Shown here: positions 27,243-36,762 of the stretch, piece after piece
Layout of the letters: every line of letters starts with the position of its first letter
Position numbering within the stretch: the stretch's first letter is position 1
Assembly (NCBI GenBank): GCA_000688775.2
Contig: CP007628.2
Coordinates: 744,001-808,000 of the forward strand
Direction of reading: 5' to 3'
DNA: 64,000 bases
Source: Streptococcus sp. VT 162
Lineage (GTDB): Bacteria; Bacillota; Bacilli; Lactobacillales; Streptococcaceae
Notes under the pieces: model-generated
Seen by the model: the letters and a program-made list of their open reading frames with translations, nothing else
The model's database searches: none
What the model was told of the DNA's origin: nothing
Program-made: the position numbers and the translations under genes

Positions 27243-28163
27243 TTATTTTTTTAGGTAAATTTCATCGATTTCATGGTTTTTAGTCTTGTGGAGAATGACC
27301 TCGGCGCGATTCCTTGTTGGTTCGATATAGTTTTGTAGATTTGTGAGATTAATACTGGTCCAAACCTGATGTGCAAAGGCTTCAACTTCTCCAATTGGCA
27401 TTTGCGTAAAGCGGTGGTAGTAGCTGTTGGGATCATTTTGGGCAAAGCTGAGGAGTTTTAAGAAACGATCCAGATACCAACTTTCAATGTCCTCAACTGC
27501 TGCATCCACATAGATGGAGAAATCAAAGAAATCAGTGATGTAAAGGCGCTCATTTTGAGGGTTTTGAAAGACATTGATGCCCTCGACAATGACAAAATCA
27601 GCAGCTTTGACACGTTGCTTCTCTCCAGGAACAATGTCATACACTTCATGAGAATAGACAGGAATATCGACATCTTGCCCATTCTTTAGGCGGTCAAGAA
27701 AATTCAGCAAGGTTTCCATATCATAACTTTCAGGAAAACCTTTGCGATTTAAGATATCTTGGTCTATCAAGGTTTGATTGGGATAGAGAAAACCGTCAGT
27801 TGTCACCAATTCTACAGTAGCATCTGGGAGAGTGCGTGATAGTAGAATCTGAATCAAGCGACTAGTAGTAGATTTCCCCACAGCAACGCTTCCAGAAACC
27901 CCAATGATAAAAGGCTGAGATTTACTTTCGCGTTGAAGAAAAATTCCTTTTGAAAATGCCAAATCATCCTTAGTGCGCTTGTAAATATGGATAAGATGGA
28001 CAAGGGGAAGATAGACGTCTGTTACGTCCTGCAGACTAATCTGGTCATTGAAACTCTTGATGGATTCTAACTCTTCCTCTGTCAAGGGAGGGGTTGTTTT
28101 GCGATGCAATGATTGCCAAGTCTGGCGACTGATTTTTTCAAAATGTAAAAATTCGTTGGTCAT
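27243..28163 (-). CDS. coaA: Pantothenate kinase, type I
   Basis: Phosphorylates pantothenate in the first step of coenzyme A synthesis. The protein is 306 aa. It has the P-loop [12 protein letters not shown], the TTDGFLYPN segment, and the [17 protein letters not shown] and [12 protein letters not shown] motifs of the prokaryotic type I enzyme. ATG 28163 follows AGGGGAAAACAA; a longer frame at 28193 begins at the promoter. It is divergent from a small membrane-protein gene. Confidence 0.95.
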   Translation of the reverse strand: MTNEFLHFEKISRQTWQSLHRKTTPPLTEEELESIKSFNDQISLQDVTDVYLPLVHLIHIYKRTKDDLAFSKGIFLQRESKSQPFIIGVSGSVAVGKSTTSRLIQILLSRTLPDATVELVTTDGFLYPNQTLIDQDILNRKGFPESYDMETLLNFLDRLKNGQDVDIPVYSHEVYDIVPGEKQRVKAADFVIVEGINVFQNPQNERLYITDFFDFSIYVDAAVEDIESWYLDRFLKLLSFAQNDPNSYYHRFTQMPIGEVEAFAHQVWTSINLTNLQNYIEPTRNRAEVILHKTKNHEIDEIYLKK

Positions 28164-28188
28164 TTGTTTTCCCCTAGATATTTTGTTT

Positions 28189-28217
28189 ATCATACCATAA
28201 AAAGCTAAAAAGATAAA
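28189..28217 (-). promoter_or_regulatory. Promoter of coaA
   Basis: On the minus strand TTTATC and extended TGG-TATGAT, spacer 17 bp. Confidence 0.55.
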
Positions 28218-28225
28218 GCGGTTTC

Positions 28226-28254
28226 TTGATGGTAGTAAGTCAATATCGTATAAT
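28226..28254 (+). promoter_or_regulatory. Promoter of the small membrane-protein gene
   Basis: TTGATG (28226-28231) and TATAAT (28249-28254), spacer 17 bp. It leaves a leader of about 100 bases. Confidence 0.7.
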
Positions 28255-28364
28255 AGAGGTAGATGGAGGTTGAATAATTTAATGATGAGATAGAGAATGG
28301 TTTCTGAAGACTTATCAGTTATTGAAAGTGGGCTTTTTGGTTCACAACTTATAGGAGGTGTGTC

Positions 28365-28769
28365 ATGAAAATCTTAAAAAGTTATATATTGGAACTCTGT
28401 TTTATTTTAAGTTTTGCCTTACCTTTTATAAGGGGAGCGAATGCGGATAATGGTAGACGCTTTGTAGAAACCTATTACGGTTTTACCTTCTTAATGGATC
28501 ATCTCCTTGTAACAGCTGTCTTTATCTGCTCACTCTTGATTGCCTGGCTAGTAAAAAAGCAGTGGACGAAATGGCTTGCTGCTGGAAGTTATCTATTTTT
28601 GATTTTGTGGATTGCTACAGAAGGATATCTATTCCGTATGTCACTAGAAGATTTGATACGACTTTGGACAAGTTTGGAAATCTTGACACAAACTTATCAG
28701 TTGGGTTTTTATCTAAACATCATATTGGGAATCTTGTTGATAATAAAGTATTTTAAGGTTAAGAAATAG
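28365..28769 (+). CDS. Small hydrophobic membrane protein
   Basis: A 134-aa protein with four predicted membrane segments (about residues 5-24, 43-64, 70-88, 112-130) and a Lys-rich C-terminus. I do not recognise a family. ATG 28365 follows TAGGAGGTGTGTC, a strong site. It has its own promoter and terminator between coaA and the nucleoside operon. Confidence 0.7.
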   Translation: MKILKSYILELCFILSFALPFIRGANADNGRRFVETYYGFTFLMDHLLVTAVFICSLLIAWLVKKQWTKWLAAGSYLFLILWIATEGYLFRMSLEDLIRLWTSLEILTQTYQLGFYLNIILGILLIIKYFKVKK

Positions 28770-28867
28770 TAATAAAAATGCGCCTGATTGCAGACGAACT
28801 GTTTTTTCCTGACTATGATAATTTGTAGTTCCCGATAGATTGTAATGTATTTCTAATAATTGAAAGA

Positions 28868-28911
28868 GATTGAAGAAAAGGTTTTTTGACTAGGATTCTT
28901 CAGTCTTTTTC
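28868..28911 (+). terminator. Terminator after the small membrane-protein gene
   Basis: GATTGAAGAA (28868-28877) pairs with TTCTTCAGTC (28896-28905, one G-T), then TTTTT. It lies about 100 bases after the stop. Confidence 0.65.
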
Positions 28912-28925
28912 ATTTGATCATCACT

Positions 28926-28942
28926 TTGTAAACGATTTACAA
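28926..28942. promoter_or_regulatory. Palindromic operator of the nucleoside operon
   Basis: TTGTAAA-CGA-TTTACAA is a perfect inverted repeat that covers the -35 box of the following promoter. It also matches the CcpA cre consensus WTGNNARCGNWWWCAW at 14 of 16 positions. CcpA or a dedicated LacI-type repressor could bind. Confidence 0.65.
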
Positions 28943-28965
28943 TTCAAGCCAAATTATGGTAAAAT
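28936..28965 (+). promoter_or_regulatory. Promoter of the nucleoside operon
   Basis: TTTACA (28936-28941) and TGG-TAAAAT (28960-28965), spacer 18 bp. Only six bases separate the -10 box from the ATG, so the mRNA is predicted to be leaderless. Confidence 0.7.
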
Positions 28966-28971
28966 AGTTTT

Positions 28972-29562
28972 ATGAGTAAAATGTATTATGCAGAAAATCC
29001 TGATGCTGCACACGACATTCATGAGTTGAGAGTGGAGTTGTTGGGAAAAAACATGACCTTTTTGACGGATGCGGGTGTTTTTAGCAAGAAAATGGTTGAC
29101 TTTGGGAGTCAGCTCTTGCTCAAGTGTCTAGAGGTAAATGAAGGAGAGACGGTCCTTGATGTAGGTTGTGGTTATGGGCCATTGGGTTTGTCGTTAGCCA
29201 AGGCTTATGGAGCTCAGGTAACCATGGTCGATATCAATAATCGTGCCTTGGACCTAGCGCGACAAAATGCTGAACGAAATAAAGTAGAAGTAGCAATTTT
29301 CCAATCCAATATCTTTGAACAAGTTGAAGGAAAGTTTGACCATGTTATTTCCAATCCGCCGATTCGAGCGGGCAAGCAAGTTGTTCATGAGATTATCGAA
29401 AAGAGCAGAGATTTCTTGAAAGACGGAGGAGATTTAACCATTGTCATTCAGAAAAAACAAGGAGCTCCAAGTGCTAAAAGTAAGATGGAAGACGTTTTTG
29501 GTAATTGTGAAATCGTAAAGAAAGATAAGGGATACTATATCCTTAGAAGTGTGAAAGAATGA
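28972..29562 (+). CDS. Class I SAM methyltransferase, RsmC-like
   Basis: A 196-aa methyltransferase of the small-domain (MTS/RsmC) type. The SAM motif is VLDVGCGYGPLGLSLAKAYG and the catalytic motif is SNPPIRAG (N-P-P-x), typical of enzymes that methylate exocyclic amino groups of G or A in RNA. The substrate is probably rRNA but is unproven. No ribosome binding site precedes ATG 28972, which coincides with the predicted transcription start; a second ATG lies at 28981. It is the first gene of the nucleoside operon and overlaps pdp by four bases (ATGA). Confidence 0.88.
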   Translation: MSKMYYAENPDAAHDIHELRVELLGKNMTFLTDAGVFSKKMVDFGSQLLLKCLEVNEGETVLDVGCGYGPLGLSLAKAYGAQVTMVDINNRALDLARQNAERNKVEVAIFQSNIFEQVEGKFDHVISNPPIRAGKQVVHEIIEKSRDFLKDGGDLTIVIQKKQGAPSAKSKMEDVFGNCEIVKKDKGYYILRSVKE

Positions 29563-30836
29563 GAGCAGTTGATTTAATCCAAAAGAAACGAGATGGTCAA
29601 GAACTGACTACGGCTGAAATAAAATGGTTGGTAGAAGGCTATGTGGCTGGAACTGTTCCAGACTATCAGATGTCTGCTTTTGCTATGGCTGTTTATTTTA
29701 AAGGAATGACCACACGTGAGATTTCTGATCTAACGATGAATATGGTCAAGACAGGTCAGGAGTTTGATTTGTCAGCTATTGAGGGGGTTAAGGTTGACAA
29801 GCATTCGACTGGTGGTGTAGGTGATAAGGTGACCTTGATTTTGGCTCCCCTTGTTGCAAGTTTCGGAGTGCCCGTTGCTAAAATGAGTGGTCGTGGTCTT
29901 GGCCATACTGGTGGGACGATTGATAAATTGGAGTCCATTAAGGGCTATCAAGTCGAACGAAGTCAAGAAGATTTCATTCGTCAGGTACAGGACATTGGTG
30001 TATCTGTCATTGGGCAGTCAGATCAGCTGGTTAAAGCAGACAAACTTCTCTATGCCCTCCGAGATGTGACAGCAACTGTAGACACGATTCCTTTGATTGC
30101 GAGTTCGGTGATGAGCAAGAAAATTGCTGCAGGAGCGGATGCCATTTTGCTAGACGTAACGGTCGGTGAGGGTGCCTTCATGAAGACGGTTGATGAGGCG
30201 CGCGAATTGGCTCAAACCATGGTGGATCTTGGTAAGGCAGTTGGTCGAAAGACGGTAGCAGTCATTACCGATATGAGCCAACCCTTGGGAAGAGCCATTG
30301 GCAATCGTCTCGAAATCCTTGAGGCAATCGAGATTCTCCAAGGAAATGGCCGAGAAGATATTAGTCACTTTATCTGCGAGCTAGCTCAGATTATGCTTGG
30401 CTTGGCTGATGTTGAAAAAACGATTGAGGAAATCCGTCAACACCTGGAAAATGGCCAAGCACTGGCTAAGTTTGAAGAAATGGTAGCAGCACAAGGCGGT
30501 GATTTAGAAGATCTCTATCGCCCCGTCAAAGTTGCCCATGTGGTGGAAATTCCAGCTCAAGATACGGGTGTTATTTCAGCTCTTCCTGCAATGGAATTTG
30601 GCCTCTATGCCATGAGACTAGGAGCTGGTCGTGCAGTCAAGTCTGATGACTTGGACTATGAAACAGGGATTGTTTTTGAGAAGAAGGTTGGAGACTCCGT
30701 TCAAAAAGGGGAAATTGTTGCAAAAGTTTATACAAATGGAAAAATTTCTTCTGAACTAGTTACAGAATTTCAAAAATATGTTAAAATAAATGATGGAGTG
30801 CAAAGTTTACGAGAAATTATAGAAATTATCTCATAA
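29559..30836 (+). CDS. pdp: Pyrimidine-nucleoside phosphorylase
   Basis: Cleaves uridine, deoxyuridine and thymidine with phosphate to free base and (deoxy)ribose-1-phosphate. The protein is 425 aa. It has the family signature [18 protein letters not shown] and the phosphate/sugar-site [10 protein letters not shown], plus the C-terminal barrel-sandwich domain ([22 protein letters not shown]). The start overlaps the methyltransferase stop (ATGA), so translation is coupled. Its product feeds deoC. Confidence 0.95.
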   Translation: MRAVDLIQKKRDGQELTTAEIKWLVEGYVAGTVPDYQMSAFAMAVYFKGMTTREISDLTMNMVKTGQEFDLSAIEGVKVDKHSTGGVGDKVTLILAPLVASFGVPVAKMSGRGLGHTGGTIDKLESIKGYQVERSQEDFIRQVQDIGVSVIGQSDQLVKADKLLYALRDVTATVDTIPLIASSVMSKKIAAGADAILLDVTVGEGAFMKTVDEARELAQTMVDLGKAVGRKTVAVITDMSQPLGRAIGNRLEILEAIEILQGNGREDISHFICELAQIMLGLADVEKTIEEIRQHLENGQALAKFEEMVAAQGGDLEDLYRPVKVAHVVEIPAQDTGVISALPAMEFGLYAMRLGAGRAVKSDDLDYETGIVFEKKVGDSVQKGEIVAKVYTNGKISSELVTEFQKYVKINDGVQSLREIIEIIS

Positions 30837-30855
30837 AACCAGGGAGAATCCGAAT

Positions 30856-31518
30856 ATGAAGTTAAATAAATATATTGATCATACGCTTTTAAAGCAAGAT
30901 GCAAGTCAAGAACAAATTGATCGTTTGCTATCTGAAGCGCGTGAGTATGACTTTGCCTGCGTTTGTGTCAATCCCACATGGGTTAAACATGCGAAAACAG
31001 GGCTTGATGGCTCAGATGTAAAAGTTTGTACAGTAATAGGTTTTCCTTTGGGAGCAACAACTTCAGCTGTGAAAGCTTTTGAAACAAAAGAAGCTGTTCA
31101 AAACGGTGCGGATGAGATTGATATGGTTATCAATGTTGGTGCCCTCAAATCAGGCAATCTGGATTTGGTTGAATCGGACATCCGTGCTGTCGTAGAAGCA
31201 AGTGGTGACAAGTTGGTGAAGGTCATTATTGAAGCTTGCTTGTTGACAGACGATGAAAAGGTTGTGGCCTGCCAATTATCCCAGAAAGCAGGCGCTGACT
31301 TTGTCAAAACATCAACTGGATTTTCAACTGGTGGTGCCACTATTGAGGATGTTCAGTTGATGCGTGAAACAGTCGGGCCAGATATGGGAGTTAAGGCGGC
31401 TGGTGGAGCTCGTTCATATGCAGATGCTGTCGCTTTTGTGGAAGCAGGCGCTACCCGTATCGGAACATCTGCTGGTGTAACAATCTTAAAAGGAGAATTA
31501 GCAGATGGCGACTACTGA
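30856..31518 (+). CDS. deoC: Deoxyribose-phosphate aldolase
   Basis: Splits 2-deoxyribose-5-phosphate into acetaldehyde and glyceraldehyde-3-phosphate. The protein is 220 aa. The Schiff-base lysine is in [14 protein letters not shown], and the second active-site lysine in [10 protein letters not shown]. The DHTLLK N-terminus is typical. ATG 30856 follows AGGGAGAATCCG. It overlaps cdd by 14 bases. Confidence 0.96.
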   Translation: MKLNKYIDHTLLKQDASQEQIDRLLSEAREYDFACVCVNPTWVKHAKTGLDGSDVKVCTVIGFPLGATTSAVKAFETKEAVQNGADEIDMVINVGALKSGNLDLVESDIRAVVEASGDKLVKVIIEACLLTDDEKVVACQLSQKAGADFVKTSTGFSTGGATIEDVQLMRETVGPDMGVKAAGGARSYADAVAFVEAGATRIGTSAGVTILKGELADGDY

Positions 31519-31894
31519 GTTGATTGAACTAGCAATTGAAACCAGCAAACAAGCCTATGTCCCCTATTCTCACTTTCCTATCGGAGCTGTTTTAGTTGCC
31601 AAGGATGGTAGCATTTATACGGGTGTCAATATCGAGAATGCTAGTTATCCCTTGACTAATTGTGGAGAGCGTACTGCTATTTTTAAAGCAGTTTCGGAGG
31701 GGCAACGGGAGTTTTCAGAATTGATTGTCTACGGACAAACTGAAAAACCCATCTCGCCATGTGGTGCTTGCCGCCAGGTCATGGTTGAATTTTTTGAACA
31801 AGATCTAAAAGTGACTTTAGTCGCTAAAGATAAATCGACGGTCGAGATGACGGTCGGGGAGTTACTTCCATACTCATTTACAGACTTAAATTAG
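31505..31894 (+). CDS. cdd: Cytidine deaminase
   Basis: Converts (deoxy)cytidine to (deoxy)uridine, which pdp can then cleave. The 129-aa protein is the short, homotetrameric type. Zinc ligands are Cys in NCGERTAIF (with the catalytic Glu) and the pair in PCGACRQVM. The AAGGAGAATTAGCAG before ATG 31505 lies within deoC. It ends before a hairpin in front of pnrA. Confidence 0.94.
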   Translation: MATTELIELAIETSKQAYVPYSHFPIGAVLVAKDGSIYTGVNIENASYPLTNCGERTAIFKAVSEGQREFSELIVYGQTEKPISPCGACRQVMVEFFEQDLKVTLVAKDKSTVEMTVGELLPYSFTDLN

Positions 31895-31899
31895 TCTGA

Positions 31900-31916
31900 G
31901 TCACTCTCTGAGTGAC
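31900..31916 (+). other. Stem-loop between cdd and pnrA
   Basis: GTCACTC (31900-31906) pairs with GAGTGAC (31910-31916), loop TCT. No T-run follows; it may be a processing or mRNA-stability element that separates the enzyme genes from the transporter genes. Confidence 0.45.
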
Positions 31917-31983
31917 GCGGTCCTTGTGGCCAACCAATCCATACTTGCAACATCGTTGCACATCTTATTTAGGAGGTTCAGTA

Positions 31984-33039
31984 ATGAACAAGAAACAATG
32001 GCTAGGCCTTGGTCTAGTTGCAGTAGCAGCAGTTGGACTTGCTGCATGTGGTAACCGCTCTTCTCGTAACGCCGCTTCATCTTCATCAGAAATGAAGACC
32101 AAAGCAGCAATCGTAACAGATACTGGTGGTGTTGATGATAAATCATTTAACCAATCAGCTTGGGAAGGTTTGCAAGACTGGGGTAAAGAACACAATCTTT
32201 CTAAAGATAAAGGTTACACTTACTTCCAATCAACAAGCGAAGCAGACTATGCTAACAACTTGCAACAAGCGGCTGGAAGTTACAACCTGATCTTCGGTGT
32301 TGGTTTTGCCCTTCACAATGCAGTTGAGGAAGCAGCAAAAGACCACTCTGACCTAAACTATGTCTTGATTGATGATGTGATTGAAGGTCAAAAGAATGTT
32401 GCGAGCGTAAGATTTGCGGATAACGAAGCAGCTTACCTTGCTGGTGTTGCAGCAGCGAAAACTACGAAAACAAAACAAGTTGGTTTTGTAGGTGGTATCG
32501 AATCTGAAGTTATTTCACGTTTTGCAGCTGGATTCAAAGCTGGTGTTGAGTCAGTAGATCCATCTATCAAAGTCCAAGTTGACTACGCTGGTTCATTTGG
32601 TGATGCTGCCAAAGGTAAAACAATCGCAGCAGCTCAATATGCTGCCGGTGCAGACGTTGTCTACCAAGCAGCTGGTGGTACAGGTGCTGGTGTCTTTGCT
32701 GAAGCAAAATCATTGAACGAAAACAAAAATGAAAACGAAAAAGTTTGGGTTATCGGTGTAGACCGTGACCAAGCAGCAGAAGGTAAATACACTTCTAAAG
32801 ATGGTAAAGAATCTAACTTCGTTCTTGTATCTACATTGAAACAAGTTGGTACAACTGTAAAAGATATTGCCAACAAAACAGAAAAAGGTGAATTCCCTGG
32901 TGGACAAGTGATTGTTTACTCATTGAAAGATAAAGGGGTTGAGCTAGCAGTAACAAACCTTTCAGAAGAAGGTAAAAAAGCTGTTGAAGATGCAAAAGCT
33001 AAAATCCTTGACGGAAGCGTAAAAGTTCCTGAAAAATAA
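31984..33039 (+). CDS. pnrA: Nucleoside-binding lipoprotein (BMP family)
   Basis: The substrate-binding lipoprotein of a nucleoside ABC importer; the pneumococcal (PnrA) and spirochaete members bind purine nucleosides. The protein is 351 aa with lipobox VGLAAC and BMP-domain motifs AAIVTDTGGVDDKSFNQSAW, FADNEAAYLAGVAAAKTT and VGFVGGIESEVISRF. I chose ATG 31984 (MNKKQWLG) after AGGAGGTTCAGTA; the longer frame from 31912 is out of context. A hairpin after the gene probably lets it be made in excess over the membrane parts. Confidence 0.95.
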   Translation: MNKKQWLGLGLVAVAAVGLAACGNRSSRNAASSSSEMKTKAAIVTDTGGVDDKSFNQSAWEGLQDWGKEHNLSKDKGYTYFQSTSEADYANNLQQAAGSYNLIFGVGFALHNAVEEAAKDHSDLNYVLIDDVIEGQKNVASVRFADNEAAYLAGVAAAKTTKTKQVGFVGGIESEVISRFAAGFKAGVESVDPSIKVQVDYAGSFGDAAKGKTIAAAQYAAGADVVYQAAGGTGAGVFAEAKSLNENKNENEKVWVIGVDRDQAAEGKYTSKDGKESNFVLVSTLKQVGTTVKDIANKTEKGEFPGGQVIVYSLKDKGVELAVTNLSEEGKKAVEDAKAKILDGSVKVPEK

Positions 33040-33060
33040 TGGATAAAAGTCATTTCTTAG

Positions 33061-33086
33061 GAAGCGGCCATCGGTCGCTTCTTTAA
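33061..33086 (+). terminator. Partial terminator after pnrA
   Basis: GAAGCGGCC and GGTCGCTTC form a 9-bp stem with one G-T pair and a 3-base loop, then a short T-run. Probably attenuates transcription into the transporter genes. Confidence 0.6.
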
Positions 33087-33175
33087 GAATTGAGGCAATT
33101 TTTGTCTCAATAAAGCTTGTTAATGTGATTAGCAGGTTTTATTGAAATAAAATAAACCTCTGAAAGGAAGAGCAC

Positions 33176-34711
33176 ATGGCACACGAAAATGTCATTGAGA
33201 TGCGGGATATTACCAAGGTGTTTGGTGAATTTGTAGCAAACGACAAAATCAACTTGCAACTGCGAAAAGGTGAAATCCATGCACTTTTAGGAGAAAATGG
33301 AGCGGGTAAATCCACTCTGATGAATATGCTGGCAGGACTTCTTGAACCAACGAGTGGTGAAATTGTGGTGAATGGTCAGGTTGTAAAACTAGACTCACCA
33401 TCTAAAGCCGCTGGTCTTGGAATTGGGATGGTTCACCAACATTTTATGTTGGTTGAGGCTTTTACAGTAGCTGAGAATATCATTTTAGGGAGTGAAATCA
33501 CTAAAAATGGTGTTCTAGATATAGCTGGTGCTACTAAAGAAATCAAGGCTCTTTCTGAACGTTATGGTTTGGCAGTAGATCCTGCTGCTAAGGTGGCGGA
33601 TATTTCCGTTGGTGCCCAACAACGTGTAGAAATCTTGAAAACACTCTATCGTGGTGCTGATATCCTTATCTTTGACGAACCTACAGCCGTATTGACTCCT
33701 TCAGAGATTGATGAGTTGATGGCAATCATGAAAAACCTTGTCAAAGAAGGGAAGTCTATCATTTTGATTACCCATAAATTGGATGAGATTCGTGCGGTAT
33801 CGAATCGAGTGACGGTTATCCGTCGTGGGAAATCAATCCAGACGGTTGAAATCGTAGGAGCAACAAATGCGGACTTGGCAGAAATGATGGTTGGACGCTC
33901 AGTCTCCTTTAAAACGGAAAAACAAGCACCACAACCAAAAGAAGTGGTCTTGTCTATCAAAGACTTGGCTGTCAATGAAAACCGCGGTGTACCAGCTGTG
34001 AAGAATCTTTCTTTGGATGTTCGTGCTGGTGAAATTGTCGGTATTGCAGGTATTGATGGCAATGGTCAGTCTGAACTCATTCAAGCCATTACAGGTCTTC
34101 GTAAGATTGAGTCAGGTAGCGTTGAATTAAAAGGAAAATCAATCGTGGGGATGCATCCTCGACAAATTACAGAACTCAGTGTGGGGCATGTTCCTGAAGA
34201 CCGCCACCGGGATGGCTTGATTTTGGAGATGATGATTTCAGAAAATATCGCTCTTCAAACCTACTACAAAGAACCACTCAGCAAGAATGGTATCTTGAAC
34301 TATGCCAATATCACTTCACATGCTAAGAAATTGATGGAAGAATTTGACGTCCGTGCGGCAAGCGAATTTGTTCCAGCGGCAGCTCTTTCAGGAGGAAATC
34401 AACAAAAAGCGATTATCGCTCGTGAGATTGATCGTGATCCTGATCTCCTTATCGTCAGCCAGCCAACTCGTGGTTTGGATGTCGGTGCCATTGAATATAT
34501 CCACAAACGTTTGATTGAAGAACGTGATAACGGGAAGGCAGTCCTTGTTGTCAGCTTTGAATTGGATGAGATTTTAAATGTTTCAGACCGAATTGCTGTT
34601 ATTCACGATGGTAAGATTCAAGGTATTGTATCGCCAGAAACAACTAACAAACAAGAACTTGGTGTCTTGATGGCAGGTGGAAACTTGGGAAAGGAGAAGA
34701 GTGATGTCTAA
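33176..34711 (+). CDS. nupA: Nucleoside ABC importer, double ATPase subunit
   Basis: A 511-aa sugar-type ATPase with two ABC domains in one chain, as in rbsA and in the NupA/YufO nucleoside importers. The first domain has GENGAGKST, ISVGAQQRVEIL and ILIFDEPTAVLT; the second has the degenerate GIDGNGQSE and ALSGGNQQKAIIAREI with SQPTRGLD. Lack of a standard Walker A in domain 2 is normal for the class. AAAGGAAGAGCAC precedes ATG 33176. The symbol rests on context with pnrA. Confidence 0.92.
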   Translation: MAHENVIEMRDITKVFGEFVANDKINLQLRKGEIHALLGENGAGKSTLMNMLAGLLEPTSGEIVVNGQVVKLDSPSKAAGLGIGMVHQHFMLVEAFTVAENIILGSEITKNGVLDIAGATKEIKALSERYGLAVDPAAKVADISVGAQQRVEILKTLYRGADILIFDEPTAVLTPSEIDELMAIMKNLVKEGKSIILITHKLDEIRAVSNRVTVIRRGKSIQTVEIVGATNADLAEMMVGRSVSFKTEKQAPQPKEVVLSIKDLAVNENRGVPAVKNLSLDVRAGEIVGIAGIDGNGQSELIQAITGLRKIESGSVELKGKSIVGMHPRQITELSVGHVPEDRHRDGLILEMMISENIALQTYYKEPLSKNGILNYANITSHAKKLMEEFDVRAASEFVPAAALSGGNQQKAIIAREIDRDPDLLIVSQPTRGLDVGAIEYIHKRLIEERDNGKAVLVVSFELDEILNVSDRIAVIHDGKIQGIVSPETTNKQELGVLMAGGNLGKEKSDV

Positions 34712-35762
34712 AAAATTACAACAAATTTCGGTTCCCTTGATTTCCGTATTCTTAGGAATCTTGCTCGGAGCCATTGTCATGTGGATCTTCGGATATGATG
34801 CTATCTGGGGTTATGAGGAGTTGTTCTATACAGCTTTTGGTAGCCTCCGTGGAATTGGAGAAATTTTCCGTGCCATGGGTCCTCTTGTCTTGATAGGTCT
34901 TGGTTTCGCAGTTGCCAGTCGAGCAGGTTTCTTTAACGTTGGACTTCCTGGTCAAGCACTTGCAGGCTGGATTCTCAGTGGTTGGTTTGCCTTGTCAAAT
35001 CCAGATATGCCTCGTCTCGTTTTGATTCCATTGACAGTGATCATTGCTTTGATTGCAGGTGGAATTGTTGGTGCGATTCCAGGTATCCTCAGAGCCTATC
35101 TCGGTACGTCAGAGGTTATCGTGACCATCATGATGAACTACATTGTATTGTATGTGGGAAATGCCTTTATTCATGCCTTTCCGAAAGATATTATGCAAAG
35201 TACAGACTCAACGATTCGTGTTAGTGCCAATGCTACATACCAGACATCATGGTTATCAGAGTTGACTGGAAATTCCCGTATGAATATCGGAATTTTCTTT
35301 GCAATCATTGCTGTTGGCGTGATTTGGTTCTTGCTCAAGAAAACGACTCTCGGTTTTGAAATTCGTGCAGTTGGTCTTAATCCCCATGCTTCAGAGTACG
35401 CTGGTATTTCAGCAAAACGTACAATCATTCTATCAATGATTATCTCTGGTGCCTTGGCTGGTCTTGGTGGAGCGGTCGAAGGTCTTGGAACCTTCCAAAA
35501 CGTTTACGTTCAGGGATCATCATTAGCTATCGGATTTAACGGGATGGCAGTTAGTTTGCTTGCTGGAAATTCACCAATTGGAATTCTCTTTGCAGCCTTC
35601 TTATTTGGTGTTCTACAAGTTGGTGCACCGGGTATGAACGCAGCGCAAGTTCCGTCTGAGCTTGTTAGCATTGTAACAGCGTCTATTATCTTCTTTGTCA
35701 GCGTTCACTACATTATCGAACGCTTTGTCAAACCTAAAAAACAAGTTAAAGGAGGTAAGTAA
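34704..35762 (+). CDS. nupB: Nucleoside ABC importer permease
   Basis: A 352-aa permease of the BPD_transp_2 (ribose/branched-chain type) family with about nine membrane segments and the motifs NVGLPGQALAG, AIPGILRAYLGTSEVIVTIMMN (seen in parts) and GLNPHASEYAGISAKR. I chose ATG 34704 (MSKKLQQ) after AAAGGAGAAGAG; it overlaps the ATPase gene by eight bases. It pairs with the next permease. Confidence 0.92.
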   Translation: MSKKLQQISVPLISVFLGILLGAIVMWIFGYDAIWGYEELFYTAFGSLRGIGEIFRAMGPLVLIGLGFAVASRAGFFNVGLPGQALAGWILSGWFALSNPDMPRLVLIPLTVIIALIAGGIVGAIPGILRAYLGTSEVIVTIMMNYIVLYVGNAFIHAFPKDIMQSTDSTIRVSANATYQTSWLSELTGNSRMNIGIFFAIIAVGVIWFLLKKTTLGFEIRAVGLNPHASEYAGISAKRTIILSMIISGALAGLGGAVEGLGTFQNVYVQGSSLAIGFNGMAVSLLAGNSPIGILFAAFLFGVLQVGAPGMNAAQVPSELVSIVTASIIFFVSVHYIIERFVKPKKQVKGGK

Positions 35763-35764
35763 GG

Positions 35765-36721
35765 ATGTCTATTACAACATTACTCACCCTCTTGGTCTCT
35801 TCTATGCTGATTTACTCAGCACCACTTATTTTTACGAGTATCGGAGGAGTTTTCTCTGAACGTGGTGGTGTCGTTAACGTCGGTCTTGAAGGAATTATGG
35901 TTATGGGAGCCTTTTCTGGGGTTGTCTTTAACCTTGAGTTTGCAGAACAACTTGGAGCAGCGACTCCTTGGATTTCCTTGTTAGTTGCTGGTATCGTGGG
36001 AGCTATTTTCTCCCTCATCCATGCCGTCGCTACAGTTCATTTCCGTGCGGACCATGTTGTCAGTGGTACAGTATTGAACTTGATGGCTCCTGCCCTAGCA
36101 GTTTTCTTGGTTAAAGTTCTTTATAACAAAGGACAAACGGATAACTTAAGCCAGACTTTTGGACGTTTTGATTTCCCAGTTTTGGCTGATATCCCAGTGA
36201 TTGGAGATATCTTCTTCAAGTCAACCAGTCTACTAGGTTATATCGCGATTGCCTTCTCTTTCCTTGCTTGGTTTATTCTCTTTAAGACCCGCTTTGGTCT
36301 TCGTCTTCGCTCTGTTGGTGAACACCCTCAAGCAGCGGATACCTTGGGGATCAATGTCTACAAAATGAGATATCTTGGGGTTGTTATTTCAGGTTTCCTT
36401 GGTGGAATTGGGGGAGCGATTTATGCTCAATCAATCTCAGTTAACTTCTCAGTGACAACTATTGTCGGTCCTGGATTTATCGCCCTTGCGGCAATGATCT
36501 TTGGTAAATGGAACCCAATCGGTGCTATGCTTTCTAGTCTCTTCTTTGGACTTTCACAAAGTTTGGCAGTTATCGGTTCTCAATTGCCTTTCCTACAAGG
36601 AGTACCAGCGGTTTACCTTCAAATCGCGCCTTATGTCTTGACCATTCTTGTCTTGGCAGCCTTCTTTGGAAAAGCAGTTGCACCTAAGGCAGACGGTATC
36701 AACTACATCAAGTCAAAATAA
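35765..36721 (+). CDS. nupC: Nucleoside ABC importer permease
   Basis: A 318-aa permease of the same family with motifs SIGGVFSERGGVVNVGLEGI, HFRADHVVSGTVLNLMA and GEHPQAADTLGINVYK. It is shorter than its partner and forms the heterodimeric channel with it. AAAGGAGGTAAGTAAG precedes ATG 35765, three bases after the previous stop. It ends the operon; a bidirectional terminator follows. Confidence 0.92.
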   Translation: MSITTLLTLLVSSMLIYSAPLIFTSIGGVFSERGGVVNVGLEGIMVMGAFSGVVFNLEFAEQLGAATPWISLLVAGIVGAIFSLIHAVATVHFRADHVVSGTVLNLMAPALAVFLVKVLYNKGQTDNLSQTFGRFDFPVLADIPVIGDIFFKSTSLLGYIAIAFSFLAWFILFKTRFGLRLRSVGEHPQAADTLGINVYKMRYLGVVISGFLGGIGGAIYAQSISVNFSVTTIVGPGFIALAAMIFGKWNPIGAMLSSLFFGLSQSLAVIGSQLPFLQGVPAVYLQIAPYVLTILVLAAFFGKAVAPKADGINYIKSK

Positions 36722-36727
36722 GCATAC

Positions 36728-36762
36728 AAAAAAACGTCAGTTTCAAACTGGCGTTTTATTTT
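36728..36762. terminator. Bidirectional terminator nucleoside operon / plsY
   Basis: An AAAACG(T)CAGTTT / AAACTG(G)CGTTTT hairpin with A-run and T-run flanks. Confidence 0.85.
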
